DNA of 64,000 nt, from positions 1 through 64,000 of the forward strand of contig JAOTOL010001204.1 of assembly GCA_034440575.1 (NCBI GenBank), in the 5' to 3' direction. Position 1 is the stretch's first letter; every line of letters starts with the position of its first letter. Shown one piece after another: positions 44,901-55,939 of the stretch. This stretch comes from Imbricaverruca yamaguchii (lineage: Eukaryota > Arthropoda > Thecostraca > Neoverrucidae). The notes beneath the pieces were generated by a model that did no database searches, was not told the DNA's origin, and saw only the letters and a list, made by a program, of their open reading frames with translations. The position numbers and the translations under genes are program-made.

Positions 44901-47335
44901 GCCGAAGAGTAAGGTCCAGCGGCAGAGACATCAGCTCCCGTGCCAGGGAGACCGTTAATGCGGCTGCCATGCAATTCTGATTCTGTAGTTATATCCGCCG
45001 ATACCCTGGGGCCAGCACGACCAACACATACGCGAGGGCTATGGTGGACGCGACAGGTCTTCCTCCTACGTCTCTTATAGGAACCTGACTAAATTTCCCA
45101 GGGGCCTCGTTGCCAGTCTTGGGGCCTTCTTGATAGCATGATCTTCTGTCTCGTCGACCTATTTGCTCACCTTTTCCTGTACATTTCCAGATAAGGGCCT
45201 GCTCAAATTTCAGGGAGCCACAGTCTCATAGCAGGGGAAAACTGCCCTCTCTGCCCCCTCCCCCCCCGATGGCGACGCCCCTGGACACACGAGACCTGGA
45301 TTTAGCGGCAAGGTGTGCGATCTCGCCGCATTGTGGTTATTGCCTGTCAGAGCAGGGCAGCGCGCGGATCACCGATGGTCGCGCCCGAGTCGTGGGCAGT
45401 CCCCGATGTATGCTGGCTGGCGTCCGCTGACGCCGACATCAGATCCGCTGCGCCGTCCTCAGTACCGCTCCTCCCCGAACCATCCAGCTCGGCTGTCTCG
45501 CCAGCAGTGCGGAATCGGCGTCTCTCCGCGCCCCAGACGGGACCCCCGGACCTGACCTGTCGCGCGGCACCCGAGCGACGGCATGCTGTCACGGCTGCGC
45601 CCGTGATCTCGGAGGCGTCACCTGATGTGGCCTCCTCAGATCTACATATGTACATAGCTTGCGCCAATGACAGTTTCAGGATAGCACACAGCTTTTTAAT
45701 CGTGTTCATATCTCGTAGGTCGATCACGACAAGATCACGGATCAAAGACTCACGACACAGCATATAAGCCACACTGACTGCTGATGTCTTTCAAGTTCGT
45801 AAAAAATCATCAAGTGACTCGCGAAGATCATGCTGCTCGCAAAGACCACTCACCGTTGTAGCACTTCATTAACCTGTCCGCAAGCATATGTTTGTAATAG
45901 ATCTTAAATCTTCTAAATATTATCTTGATCACTGTCCGCTATATCCAGATTTGTGGCGACTTTCACACTATGATATCCGACAAGCACGAGCGTGACGCGA
46001 CCATCTGTTCAGCCGACGATTGCGAGTGTAGCTCAGATAACAGGGAAAAGTCGTTCCATCTCATTCGCCATGCTTTGAAGCTCTCCCCGCGGTCTGTTGC
46101 GAAGTCGAACTTCTGAAGCCACGTAGCTTTCGAAACCCATCCAATATCTTTTCAGGCAAAAGCTGTTGTTCAGGTCGAACGTCCTGTTCTGGCTGTGCCT
46201 TAGTTTGATTCCATCCGAGTTCGCTGTAGGACACGACACACACTGAAGGAAGTATGAACGGGAACTGTATTGGTTTTCCCCTGCTTACCCGACGGGATGA
46301 CCGCGGCGACATTTATCGGTGGCTAACTCAACTGCACTCTCCAAACGAGTATTTGTGCAAAAACCCTATTGTTTTATTTCTTATGAATGAAGCAAAAATG
46401 GTCGTTCCATCCTATCAATTACCTTTTTCACAGGCATCGAGGTCACGTGACGTGAAGTAATGGGGCACTTTTTAATCATCTCTCAAATGCAAACAATCGC
46501 AGAATTAGATTTCATAAACCATTGCAAGCTCAAAAATGTCTCGACATTTATATTTTGAATGATATTTAACATAGTTATCGGCCACCGAACATATCCTTGC
46601 AGCGTAACCATCCAGAAATGTTCCTGAACTATGGACCTGGTTGAAATAAAATTTTACCTGGTGGATAAGATGAACCTATTCACTACTTTTGCTCAAAATC
46701 TGAGACATGAGGGTGGACAATCGTTTCTTTGCCTGGTCGATTTCTCCCGGAATTATCCTGGTCAGTTAATGGTCGTGTTGTATAATGGTGCGGCGATAGC
46801 GCCATAATTAAAGACTCGGGATAAATAAAAGGAGAAGGAAATACATTCAGCAAAATCGGGATGGACAAGAGGCCCACAAGTGACCATGCCGTTCATTTGG
46901 ATTCTAGCCAACATTTATTGCATCACGTTGAATCTTCATCAAATAGCTGGCTACTCGCATCAAGAGTCCACTGTTCACTATCACTCTGCTGAACGTGACC
47001 CTTCTGAGTTCAGGCCAGCTGCGGCTCCGTTGGGCGTCATTCGCTGACGGCACTCAGAGCTGCGTCGTGCTCCACCTGGCCGGAGTTGAACACAGCGCCG
47101 CTCAGTTAGTTGGGCACGGCGCTTTATCAGGTGACGAAGTTAGCACGACTCCCGTGTCAGATTATCGCGGCAAGTTGTTGCAGCGACAGGAGGTCGCCAG
47201 CATCAGGGTGCTATCGATCGCCAGACGCGATTGCCAGAGGACGTTGTTGAAGAGTGCATACATGAACAGTCGATAGGAAACTACACAGTGCTTCTGATGC
47301 AATGCATGCTGTGTCTTTTCCCTGTATGTGGTAGT
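44901..47335. other. Protease intron sequence, mostly unassigned
   Basis: A GC-rich stretch at 45300-45650 is open in more than one frame on both strands, for example 45347-45772 minus, rich in Ala, Ser, Gly and Arg. It could be the gag end of the neighbouring gypsy relic, but no zinc knuckle or capsid motif was seen. A dispersed repeat lies at 46333-46455. Confidence 0.45.
46333..46455 (+). repeat. Dispersed repeat, copy 2 (ccaaacgag...)
   Basis: Partner of 19793-19915. It is in the same orientation, with shared words ccaaacgag, ttccatcctatcaat and ggcatcgaggtcac. Confidence 0.6.
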
Positions 47336-48617
47336 GACGCCCGTGAAGTTGGCAGGAGTTCGATATTCATATTCGGCAAAAATCGACGACCCCTTCGATT
47401 TCGCCCAAACTCGGTGACACGTTAGTCCCAAAGTCTCAAGCATGCAAACGCATTTCACGGGGCATCGAATGGTTTGACCTCCAGAGGTCAAAATAGGTCA
47501 GCTATTCATTAATACCCGAATATCAACGTTATATAGAACATTCGATCCGCAACAAAATGCTGATTCCGAAACTGCTCTCAGTTGTCCCGTGGCACAAAGG
47601 GTTAATGAGGTATGACTAACTATGTAATTTTGTTCCCCACAGCATTGCCTCCCACACATTCTCATGCATTATTGGCATTCCAAACGAGAATGTGTATGAA
47701 ATACACATAGTTGGAACGCCAATAACGTGGGCATTCCAACGGTGGCATTAGAATCATTGACGTGCGATTAATTCCGGAGATATATCAAAATATGTTCCGA
47801 TAAAATCAGTGTTGGACCCACTGGTTAATTTGCCATAGGGAATGCCATGCCATAGAGCATGGGACCACGCGGGAGTTGAAATCGCGACACCTTAGATTTT
47901 TCTAAAAATTGACACAAACGTATGTAATGCCAAATACGTCGACAACTCACGCCGTTTCCTAGGGCATCGAAAGATGTGACCTCCAGAGGTCAGCGAGTTC
48001 CAGTTCGATATTCGACTTTCACCTATATGTGTGGATGGAGCATGCGACCGCCATTAACTGACATGCTCAAGTCGTACTGGAAGAAAGCAAATCAATGACG
48101 CTTCAAATATGAAGCGAAATTGTAACGGTCAAAGAGAATCGTGACCTTTCCAGGTCAGAGGTCATGTCTGGTCAATCCTTTCACATGATTCACACACATC
48201 ACACGTTTGTGTCAATTTTTAGAGAAATGGAAGGGGTCGCGATTTCAAGTCCCGCGTGGTCCCATGCTGAACCCTATGGCAAATTAACCAGTGGGTCCAA
48301 CACTGATTTTATCGTAACATTGTGTCTTTTATATACATGTCATAAAGTGAACGGCTTGACATGACATGACCTCTGACCTGGCAAGGTCACGAGATCATCG
48401 GATCGAATGATCTATATAACGTTGATATTCGGGCATTAATGAATGGTGGACCTATTTTGACCTCTGGAGATCAAACCATTCGATGCCCCGTGAAATGCGT
48501 TTGCATGGTTGATCAGGAACTTTGGAACTAACGTGTCACCGAGTTTGGGCGAAATCGAAGAAGTCGTCGATTTCTGCTGAATATGAATATCGAATTCTTG
48601 CCAACTTCACGGTCGTA
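47336..48617. mobile_element. Foldback-type element with long imperfect inverted arms
   Basis: Left arm segments 47336-47550 and 47798-47921 match, inverted and in mirrored order, right arm segments 48399-48617 and 48203-48314. Identity looks like about 90 percent. Examples are cccgtgaagttggca, gaaatcgacgac, gcccaaactcggtgac, cgcatttcacggggcatcga, aatatcaacgttatatag and cgataaaatcagtgttggac. The parts between arm segments differ in length (about 247 versus 84 bases), so one side has been altered. No transposase is present. Near-palindromic tgacctccagaggtca sites occur in the arms and the centre. Confidence 0.85.
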
Positions 48618-48630
48618 TGGTAGTGTTAGG

Positions 48631-49459
48631 TTAACCCTCGCCCTTATAGGGGATGCAACTCTCCCTTAGGTTTTTTGTGTATTTCTTCCAAACCGATGAA
48701 CGGATTGCTCTGAGATTTGCAGTACCCTTTCGAACAACCTTTTGACGACTTTTGGCGAAAGATTGTTTGGTGGTCATGTCAGGTCACGAAGTTATGAGGT
48801 CATAAAGGGGAGCACCTCCGACCAGTTTTCAACAAATACATTATTATCGCACGCATTGTTTTACGTACTTAACGTAGTTATGGGCATATAATAAAATACA
48901 GACGCCCAAATGGGTTCCCATTGAAAAATAATGTTAACAAATTAGTGACCTCAGTTGACCTTTCGACCCTTTGAGCTGACCTACGGTAATTTTTAGTACT
49001 GAATTCGAATTCAGTGTCAATTTTTACCCTCGGGAACTTTAAACTTCGAAATTGGAACCACTTCCCAAGAAGTTGGATATTTGGAGTCACGACTTTGACC
49101 TCATTTGGTACATGATATATTGGTCCGATGACATCGTGTGACATGTCGTTATGCTTGCATGATCCCAATAAACATATTTCCGGCCATTTCGTTCATATTT
49201 AGACAGTAGTTTCGATATAACTGATTATTTTCTTAGGAAAATACACAGAACAAATCTAAGACATTAAACCTGGCCTGAAAGGTCAACCATTGACCTTAGA
49301 AGATAATACTGAATTTCAATCGCGAGATCTCGGCCAGGTCTATAACTTTGATCTTTGGTTCGTTTTCGTAGCATGCACGGTTTCGAATCGCCAGGGGGGT
49401 CGTACAACCCCCCCCATACGATCGAAGGTGGTAAAATCCCGAATACTGGCGGGGGTTAA
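48631..49459. mobile_element. TTAA nonautonomous element, family B
   Basis: 829 bp bounded by TTAA (48631-48634 and 49456-49459). The left end TTAACCCTCGCC and the right end ggcgggggttaa form a 12-base inverted repeat with one mismatch. An exact 18-bp palindrome actgaattcgaattcagt (48998-49015) lies near its middle. It shares TGACCT-rich sequence with family A (gtgacctcagttgacctttc) but not the ends beyond TTAACCC. No coding frame. It lies directly next to the foldback element. Confidence 0.82.
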
Positions 49460-49772
49460 AGCCAGTGGTTTGGAAACTAATGGAAAAGATGTTGATTTGC
49501 GAGGAAGTCAAATGCTTTTGTAGACCTGACCAACATCTTCCTCTTCGGTTCCTCTTTCTTTATTTATTAATATTCTTATCAGCTTTATCTCCTTCATGTT
49601 TGTGCTAGTCCTTCCAGTTCATTTCTGTGAAGAGCTGAACCTACATTATCTTATACTGACCATACAATGTATCCTGTGGAGAGCTGAACCTATAGCAGAT
49701 TAGTATGACTATGCAATGACCCTGTTGAGAGCCGAACCTATAGCACATTAGGTTAACAATGGCACCTTGCAG

Positions 49773-51417
49773 TTAACCCGTCCCGTCTCGAGGGGTCTTC
49801 AACCGACCCCGCAGGTTTCTCGCGGATAGCGAACGAATGGCGCGCAGCAGCGCGCCAACATTTGGCATACCTTTTCCCACATCAACTTTACATGCCGTTT
49901 CAAAATTTTGGAGCCAGATCGTCTAGGGTCAACGAGTTAGTCAAGGTCAAGGGAGGTCACCTCCAAACAAAAGTCCAACCAGTCGTCACGCTTTAACGGA
50001 TGTAAATATGTTAATGAAACCTTCCGCGTTTGCTTATCTTTAGGGATGCAACAAAACGTACAAGAGGTATTTCTTTTCCTTTTTTCCGTTTTTGACTGCA
50101 TATAAATCTTGCATATTTGCCTGTTGCAGTTCAAATCGAAGATTTTGGCTAAATTAAGCATTTCGTATTAGGGAAAGTTGACTTCCTACAAAGTTTCTCG
50201 GTCTGCTCTACCCATTGGAAAAGGAAAATTACAGAAAACATGAAAACTCAAAAATTTGAAATTTCAAACAAAATTTGTATTTCTAGGGGGCCAAAAAATG
50301 TTGTGGACCTGGTCGATTTCGCTGTCCTTTTTCATTGCAACTAATTTATGTTTTTTTTTAAACATTCCCCAAAATGAACTCCCGAGAGCCAAAAACACAA
50401 TCTAAGTCACGAATTTACCATCGAATGTCTTGGACCCAATCTTTAGAACTCTACCATAGTAAAGCATTTTCTGCATTCAGAAATACCAAATTCTAAGACT
50501 GTTCTAAAAAAATTACATTAAGAATACTTCTTGAGCAGATATTATAATACTTAGTAGTTAATTGTTTCTGTGTGTGTATGTTTCTACAGGGATGTTGGCA
50601 TGTGAGTGTATATGTGTGTGTGTATGTGTGCAGGGGTGTTGTCATGTGATTATGTGTATGTGTATGTATGTGTGTGTGTGTGTTTGCACTTAACCATATG
50701 TAAAGTTGGAAACACCCAACCACTGGTTCCTATCACATTCGACCCAGCAACAAGCCCATGCTTAGCTGGATGGAGTTGTGGGAGGAGCCAAAGTTAAAAA
50801 AATAATCATTACAAATCAGGAGTGCTCAACACTATCCGGCCACAAACCAACTGCTAACATTATAGTTTAGACACTAATTTCTTGTTGGGATGGATCCAGG
50901 GTCCGTCATATGCTTCCTTTGGGCATATGAGTTTATTTTTTTGTTTTATTGTTTCATTCTTTATTTTATTTTTGACTTTTATTATTATTTTTAGTTTTAT
51001 TCTTTGTTGTTTGTTTTACTGCTCTAATACCCGATCCTTTGTATGCTTGTTTATTTATTTTCCATCTCTTAGCTGGAAGTGCCGCGACTTTCCTGTTTAT
51101 TTTATAGTGTTAATGTAAGGTGCTTGCAGTCGTTGGGTAAGGGGAGGGGGCGCTCCTTGTCACCTGATCTTGGGTGGCGGACATAATAAAAAAATAATTA
51201 AAAAGTCGTGGAAAGTCGCGTATATCTAGCCCCCTAGTGACGTCACTTATGGTGAGCAATTGTTTTCGGGCATGGATCTGGACCCTACCCGTCGAGCGCT
51301 TTATGATGACACCTCTTTTGTTTTCATGCGATGCTTAGTTTGGATTTTAGAGGGGGTTACTATTCCCCCCCCCGAGACGGGGTGTGAGGAAATGATTGGA
51401 GAGACGGCGCGGGTTAG
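49773..51417 (-). mobile_element. TTAA nonautonomous element, family A copy 6, interrupted
   Basis: It is inverted relative to most copies. It starts ttaacccgtcccgtctcgag at 49773 and ends gacggcgcgggttag at 51417 (TTAA mutated to TTAG). The left piece 49773-50420 and right piece 51205-51417 are contiguous in intact copies. The 784 bases between them are foreign. A gtgacgtcac palindrome survives at about 51237-51246. Confidence 0.85.
50421..51204 (+). mobile_element. Retroposon-like insert inside TTAA copy 6
   Basis: It starts where the family A sequence breaks off after ctaagtcacgaattta and ends gcggacataataaaaaaataattaaaa, an A-rich 3' end after a GC-rich 3' segment (cttgcagtcgttgggtaagg). 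That shape suits a LINE 3' end or SINE in plus orientation. It contains (tg)n-rich DNA at about 50565-50690. The family was not recognised, and a clear target-site duplication was not established. Confidence 0.6.
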
Positions 51418-52029
51418 CAGTCAAATTTGGTGTAATTATGGGACATTGCAGCATGACATTTTTCCCTAATGTTTGCCCCTGTTTTGTGTGCAGCAGCCTA
51501 TCCTATCTGGCTACACGCAACATTACAGGCTCGATTGCTATTGGGCTTTCCTATAGCCAGCTATTCAAAAGGTAGGACAGCCAGCTTAGGAATGCCTCAG
51601 GATGTCAATCCATATGTCATTTGTCTGCATGCCTTCAGTACCTAACAGAAGTAGCCCCAGGAGCACCTCAGCTAGGTAGCAAGCTAGTAACACCAAGGAA
51701 CTCCTGGGCCTCAAAGTGAAATGTGTTATGAGGAGAAAAGGGAGAAGTTTGATCCATGTACAGGCACATGCACAAGCACACAAGCCTGCATATACACACA
51801 CATGAAACATGTACACCTATACTTATTTCACATACATATACAAATATGCAATCACACATCATCTATGCAAATATCCATACATGCACATACAATAACATGC
51901 ACATACATGAACATACACAGGTATGTATCCATGCACATTTACGCACGCACATATCTGAATATACACATCTGCACTTACATGCAATTAAGCATATAGGTAC
52001 ATATGCATCATCACATATGCATATACTTG
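51418..52029. repeat. CA-rich degenerate microsatellite (51750-52029) and flanking sequence
   Basis: Words such as acacacatgaaacatgtaca, catacaaataacatgcacat and acatacacatgc dominate 51750-52029. The bases from 51418 to 51749 show nothing recognisable. Confidence 0.7.
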
Positions 52030-53345
52030 CTGCTGATCCAGCCTTACTCACACATACCTATATTATCCACCTTTATATATTTTCTCTGTTATTGTAGTGT
52101 ACAATTCATCAAGGTTAATTTTTGCAAGCCATTTAGTTTCTGGCATATAAGTCAACGAAATAAGCTCTGATAACTTTGTACATCTTCTTTCTTAATGGGT
52201 ACATGATTTTAGGAAGGAAATTTTGTACCAATGGCACTATTCCAAGATATTGATGATATAAAACGTATGGGTCTCGATGAAAAGGTACGGGGAAATGATC
52301 AGCATGTCTTAAGTAACTTGGTGAGGAGTATTTTTACATATTCATCATAGTGATTGGTAACGTCGGATTAAAAAATATGTGAAGTAGTAATATGCTCTAT
52401 TCCTGTACAATATGAGGAAATTTCAAAATATTATATTTCACAAACAATTAATTTGTAGGGTATGCATAGTGCTGATTATCTATGATTCATAATGCCTTTT
52501 TTGTATTTTCACAATTCCATCTAATCGCGTTGAACATTTTTCCCATATTAATGCACACTAATTTAAATAGGGAAGAATCAAAGTGTTATATAAATATTTC
52601 CATTAACGACTTGGGATATAGTATTTTCCTCTTCCTATTATTCAAACATTTCTGCTAGTTTTTGCAGCAACAGATGCTATGCGATACCTTCATGCTAATT
52701 GTTCATCAACTGTTACACCAAGATATGTGATTTGCTGTTTCCTGTGAACTTTTGGAGAATGTATGGCAATGTTTGAGTCAGCACTAAGCATACTGGTATA
52801 AATTAGTTAATTTGTTTTTGACATTCAGTGAGAATCTATTGGCTTGATCCGATTCGGTTATTCCTGTAATAATGGCATTGGCTTTAATTTATGTTTCCTT
52901 TATACTTATAGCTTTTGTCTTGACAGTAGCATCATTCGCAAATTAAATATAATATTCCATCTCAAGAATTACACAAAGCATTAATGTATATAAGGAAGAG
53001 TAGTGGACGAAGTATCGAGCCTTGCGGAACTCCCATTGTAATGTACTCTGCATCTGAAAATATACATTAATTTTTTGTTTGCTGTTAACGATCTTTTATA
53101 TATTAATGTAATATCATGAATAGAGTTCCTGAGTTGCCAATATGTTGGAATTTTAAGTAGAATGTCCATCCTCATAGTATCAAAGGATTTTTCTCGTCAA
53201 TTTGGAGACCACAAGTAAGGTCCTTTTTCCACTGTTTTTTTATTTCGTCATAAATGTGAGCAATCACCATGTAGGTGCTAAGCTTTTTCTAAATCTAACT
53301 TTGAATCTACTGGGTATAACGTCCAGCTCCAGATAAGATATGAGA
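52030..53345 (-). pseudogene. Decayed LINE, reverse transcriptase part
   Basis: Broken frames on the minus strand, in order, read FRKSL, STYMVIAHIYDEIKKQWKKD with TCGLQID (motif A), YWQLRNSI, GVPQGSILRPLLFLIYIN with a later FANDATV-like (FADD) site, ITYLGVTVDEQLA, and LYNTLILPYLN followed by a degraded CxxIWG region. This is the standard order of a non-LTR reverse transcriptase. Many stops and shifts show great age. It lies in the large protease intron. Confidence 0.8.
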
Positions 53346-53874
53346 TAAGAATATGAAAAAAATTATAAAATTATGCATAGCATAAATGCCACAGGCAGAG
53401 ACGACAAATTACGCCGCCTGTAGTCCTAACGTTTTCTTCCTGCTCACATACGCACATGCATATGCTGACAAATGAGCGATTTTGTTATTAATTTCATAGC
53501 GCATGCGTATGCACCATTGCACATGTACGGCCCAGAGGGATAGCGTTTTCTCACAGCACTTCACTTCTTGCTCACCCTCAAAACACGTCCCGCGTCACTA
53601 GATAATTCGTGCACCACGATGGACGTGAGGTCTGAGGGCGAGAATCTGTGGAAGCGCTCTGTACCTTTCACCGTAACTGCTCTCGAGAATCGCTATCGGA
53701 GATAAGACGCTGCTTCTTTAACTTCCTGAGAGCCAACAAAGAAGAACTTGACAAAGCTGACATACTTCACATACATATACCACTCTATACCAAAGAGGCA
53801 TAGATGTTGATGTATTTTCACTCGAACATCTGACCACCAATTAGTAATCAATGCATGCAACAAGCAGGTAATTC

Positions 53875-53875
<1 letters not shown>
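53346..53875. other. Protease intron sequence, unassigned
   Basis: No motif or repeat recognised. Confidence 0.45.
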
Positions 53876-53918
<43 letters not shown>

Positions 53919-55343
53919 CCATGCACCAATACATAGCATTTGCAAAAAGTTTAAAAGTTGTTGCTCCTAAGGGCCGCCCCCGTTTTACTTGACGTGCTAA
54001 CTATCTGAGCCGAATTGCAGGTCAATCGGATAATATTTAGAGGTGGCTCTATTTTGACACTTTTGCTGTTCGTAGATTAATGCAGGCAACCTAACGATCC
54101 CATCCAATACGCATTAACAGCTAACACCTCTGTACACCTTTATATCAGTAGCCATGCGACTATATTAATATTTTCAACCTTAGCAGATACCCTAAGCGTT
54201 ATAGCAACGAAGTCAGCTGAGTGTAGACACAATTGCAGCTGTTTGCGCGCGCAAGCGCCTCGGGGACTCGGCAGGGAAGGGGCGTTACAGAGTGCGCGCT
54301 TCAGCGTGGTGAGCGTGGCTAGGTTTGAGCGCGGATTGTGCTGGCTGGTTAGTTGTGTGGTAAATCGACACTTTGTAAGAAGTGACATAATCGGATGTTA
54401 GAACGTCGGACTAGGATTAGTAATTTGTAATTACAGGTTCAAAGAGGGAAAACATCAGTGTCAATCAATGTAGCGTTGATCTCCGGACCCAACTATCTAC
54501 CGCGCAGTTCTATTTCTGGTCCGTGAATTTTGCACTCAGCTTCGCCTTTTGCCAGTGTGTTTTTGTCATCAGGACAAACATGATCTTACCGGCTCGGTAG
54601 CGTACTTGGATAATACATAAAAAAACCTGGAGTTCGGGGAGTCCGTGGTTCGATTCTGTCTGTTGGCAGAACTTTCAGTGGACCGGCTCCCTACCAGAAG
54701 TTGAAACAAGATAATGATCGCTGTGCCGCAGGTGAACGCTGACCAAGCGGCGCCTGCGGCATTGGGGTCACGGAAATGATTCGCCTCCGAATCCGACTCG
54801 AGTGAGACGAGCCAGACGAGACCGGGTGTGTGAGTGGGTACTTGCGCTTTGTGCCTTGGATAATTCGTATTGCATTTTATATGTAATAAAGTTTTGTATT
54901 CTTGTTATTTTTTGCTATTTATTGTTATTTTCCACGACTAAAGTACGAGCAGTAGGTATGGGCGCCAATGTCTATCCCAAGTTAGGACAATGCTGGATTG
55001 GATTGGAAATGCAAAACGGCAAATGTACGATGTTTGTGACCAGCACAAAACCTAGCCCAAGCGATCGTTAAAATAGCCCAAACTTACTCTGCCTTAACAT
55101 ACAAATAGGAAATATTCAGCATCGAACGTTCAGTGATACAAAAAAGGCATCGCGTTGACGGGTAGGGTGGTACACAGCACAGCTATGGGAACAAACATGC
55201 ATTTTGGAGCCACCTCTAAAAATTGTTCAAATGGTCCAATTTTTGGCAGGGTAACTTACCATGAGGTACCAATAGGGGCGCCCTTTAGGAACAAAACATT
55301 TACAACTTTTTGAAGTTTGGACCTCTAATATATATATAAGAAG
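53876..55343. mobile_element. Inverted-repeat element with about 110-bp arms
   Basis: The left arm at about 53942-54053 (aaaaagtttaaaagttgttg, ctcctaagggccgccccc, tttagaggtggctc) recurs inverted at about 55205-55318 (gagccacctctaaa, gggcgccctttaggaac, aactttttgaa). TA-rich runs sit outside both arms (53876-53913 and 55328-55340), suggesting insertion into or at TA repeats. The interior holds a tRNA-like stretch but no transposase. Confidence 0.6.
54586..54670 (+). repeat. tRNA-like SINE head
   Basis: An A-box-like ccggctcggtagcgtacttg and a B-box-like gtggttcgattctg, about 45 bases apart, are separated by an A-rich insertion (taatacataaaaaaac). The acceptor arms do not pair well. It is likely tRNA-derived, not a working tRNA. 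Confidence 0.4.
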
Positions 55344-55376
55344 CCAATAGAAAATATATTTTTAAAAACCACTTGC

Positions 55377-55418
55377 CCTCAACGGCGATACGCCTAGGAT
55401 GGCGTATCGCCGTTGAGG
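55377..55418. repeat. Perfect 18-bp hairpin, 3' edge of the R2-like fragment
   Basis: Arms cctcaacggcgatacgcc (55377-55394) and ggcgtatcgccgttgagg (55401-55418) are exact inverted copies around the 6-base loop taggat. It sits where similarity to R2-type proteins fades. Confidence 0.95.
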
Positions 55419-55860
55419 ACATCGCTTTAGTTAGGCGGGACAGCACTGCGTTGTGGTGCAACTGAAACGCAGCATTGTGCGGCCTACAGTGGTTGAAAAC
55501 GTGGGGCAGCATCTCTTTGGCGTAGCCACAGCGCCGGCAGCGCCTGTCCCATGCGCCACGCTGGTAGCCGTTAAGCGGCACGAGGCCCAGCCTTCCCCGG
55601 TGCACGAACCGCCACTCGGCAAACCGTGTGAAACTCCCACTATACATATAGTGGGAGCTCACAGGCTGGCTGGCGACACAATCCATGACCATGCCCTGGT
55701 GGGGCTTGGTCAGGAGGTCATCCAGCGCGCGTTGGCGGATCGTATCCCGGACAGTGCGGGCCTCCCTGCGTGGCTCGACAGCCGCGGTGCCCACGTGGAG
55801 CACCGGCCCGGGGACGGCAGCATGCCACGCAATGGCCACTCGGGAGGCCAGCGCCACAGT
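55419..55860 (-). pseudogene. R2-clade LINE fragment, CCHC zinc-finger region
   Basis: The minus strand reads SSHYMYSGSFTRFAEWRFVH, RGRLGLVPLNGYQRG, then the finger CRRCGYAKEMLPHVFNHC (C-x2-C-x7-H-x4-C) and HNAVLSRLTKA. That motif lies between the reverse transcriptase and the restriction-like endonuclease in R2/NeSL-type LINEs. Both of those domains are missing, and only about 150 codons remain. The frame itself is open, so this scrap may be fairly young. It is flanked by perfect hairpins. Confidence 0.78.
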
Positions 55861-55888
55861 GGCGACACGAGTACGCCTGAACCGTGAG

Positions 55889-55939
55889 GACCATGCAACA
55901 AGCTATCACGTCGGCGTCAAGATAGCTTGTTGCATGGTC
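55889..55939. repeat. Perfect 19-bp hairpin, 5' edge of the R2-like fragment
   Basis: Arms gaccatgcaacaagctatc (55889-55907) and gatagcttgttgcatggtc (55921-55939) are exact inverted copies around the 13-base loop acgtcggcgtcaa. Confidence 0.95.

Noticed and set aside
45347..45772. 141-codon Ala/Ser/Gly-rich minus-strand frame
   Set aside because: GC-rich stretch open in several frames on both strands with no domain motif. It might be gypsy gag, but nothing specific supports it.
47162..47491. 109-codon minus-strand frame near the foldback element as a missing protease exon
   Set aside because: No S1 protease motif, and the exon phases already join without it.
55635..55658. 24-bp palindrome ctcccactatacatatagtgggag
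   Set aside because: It falls inside the coding sequence of the R2-like fragment at a conserved motif (SSHYMYSGSF), so base order there is explained by codons. Not counted with the edge hairpins.
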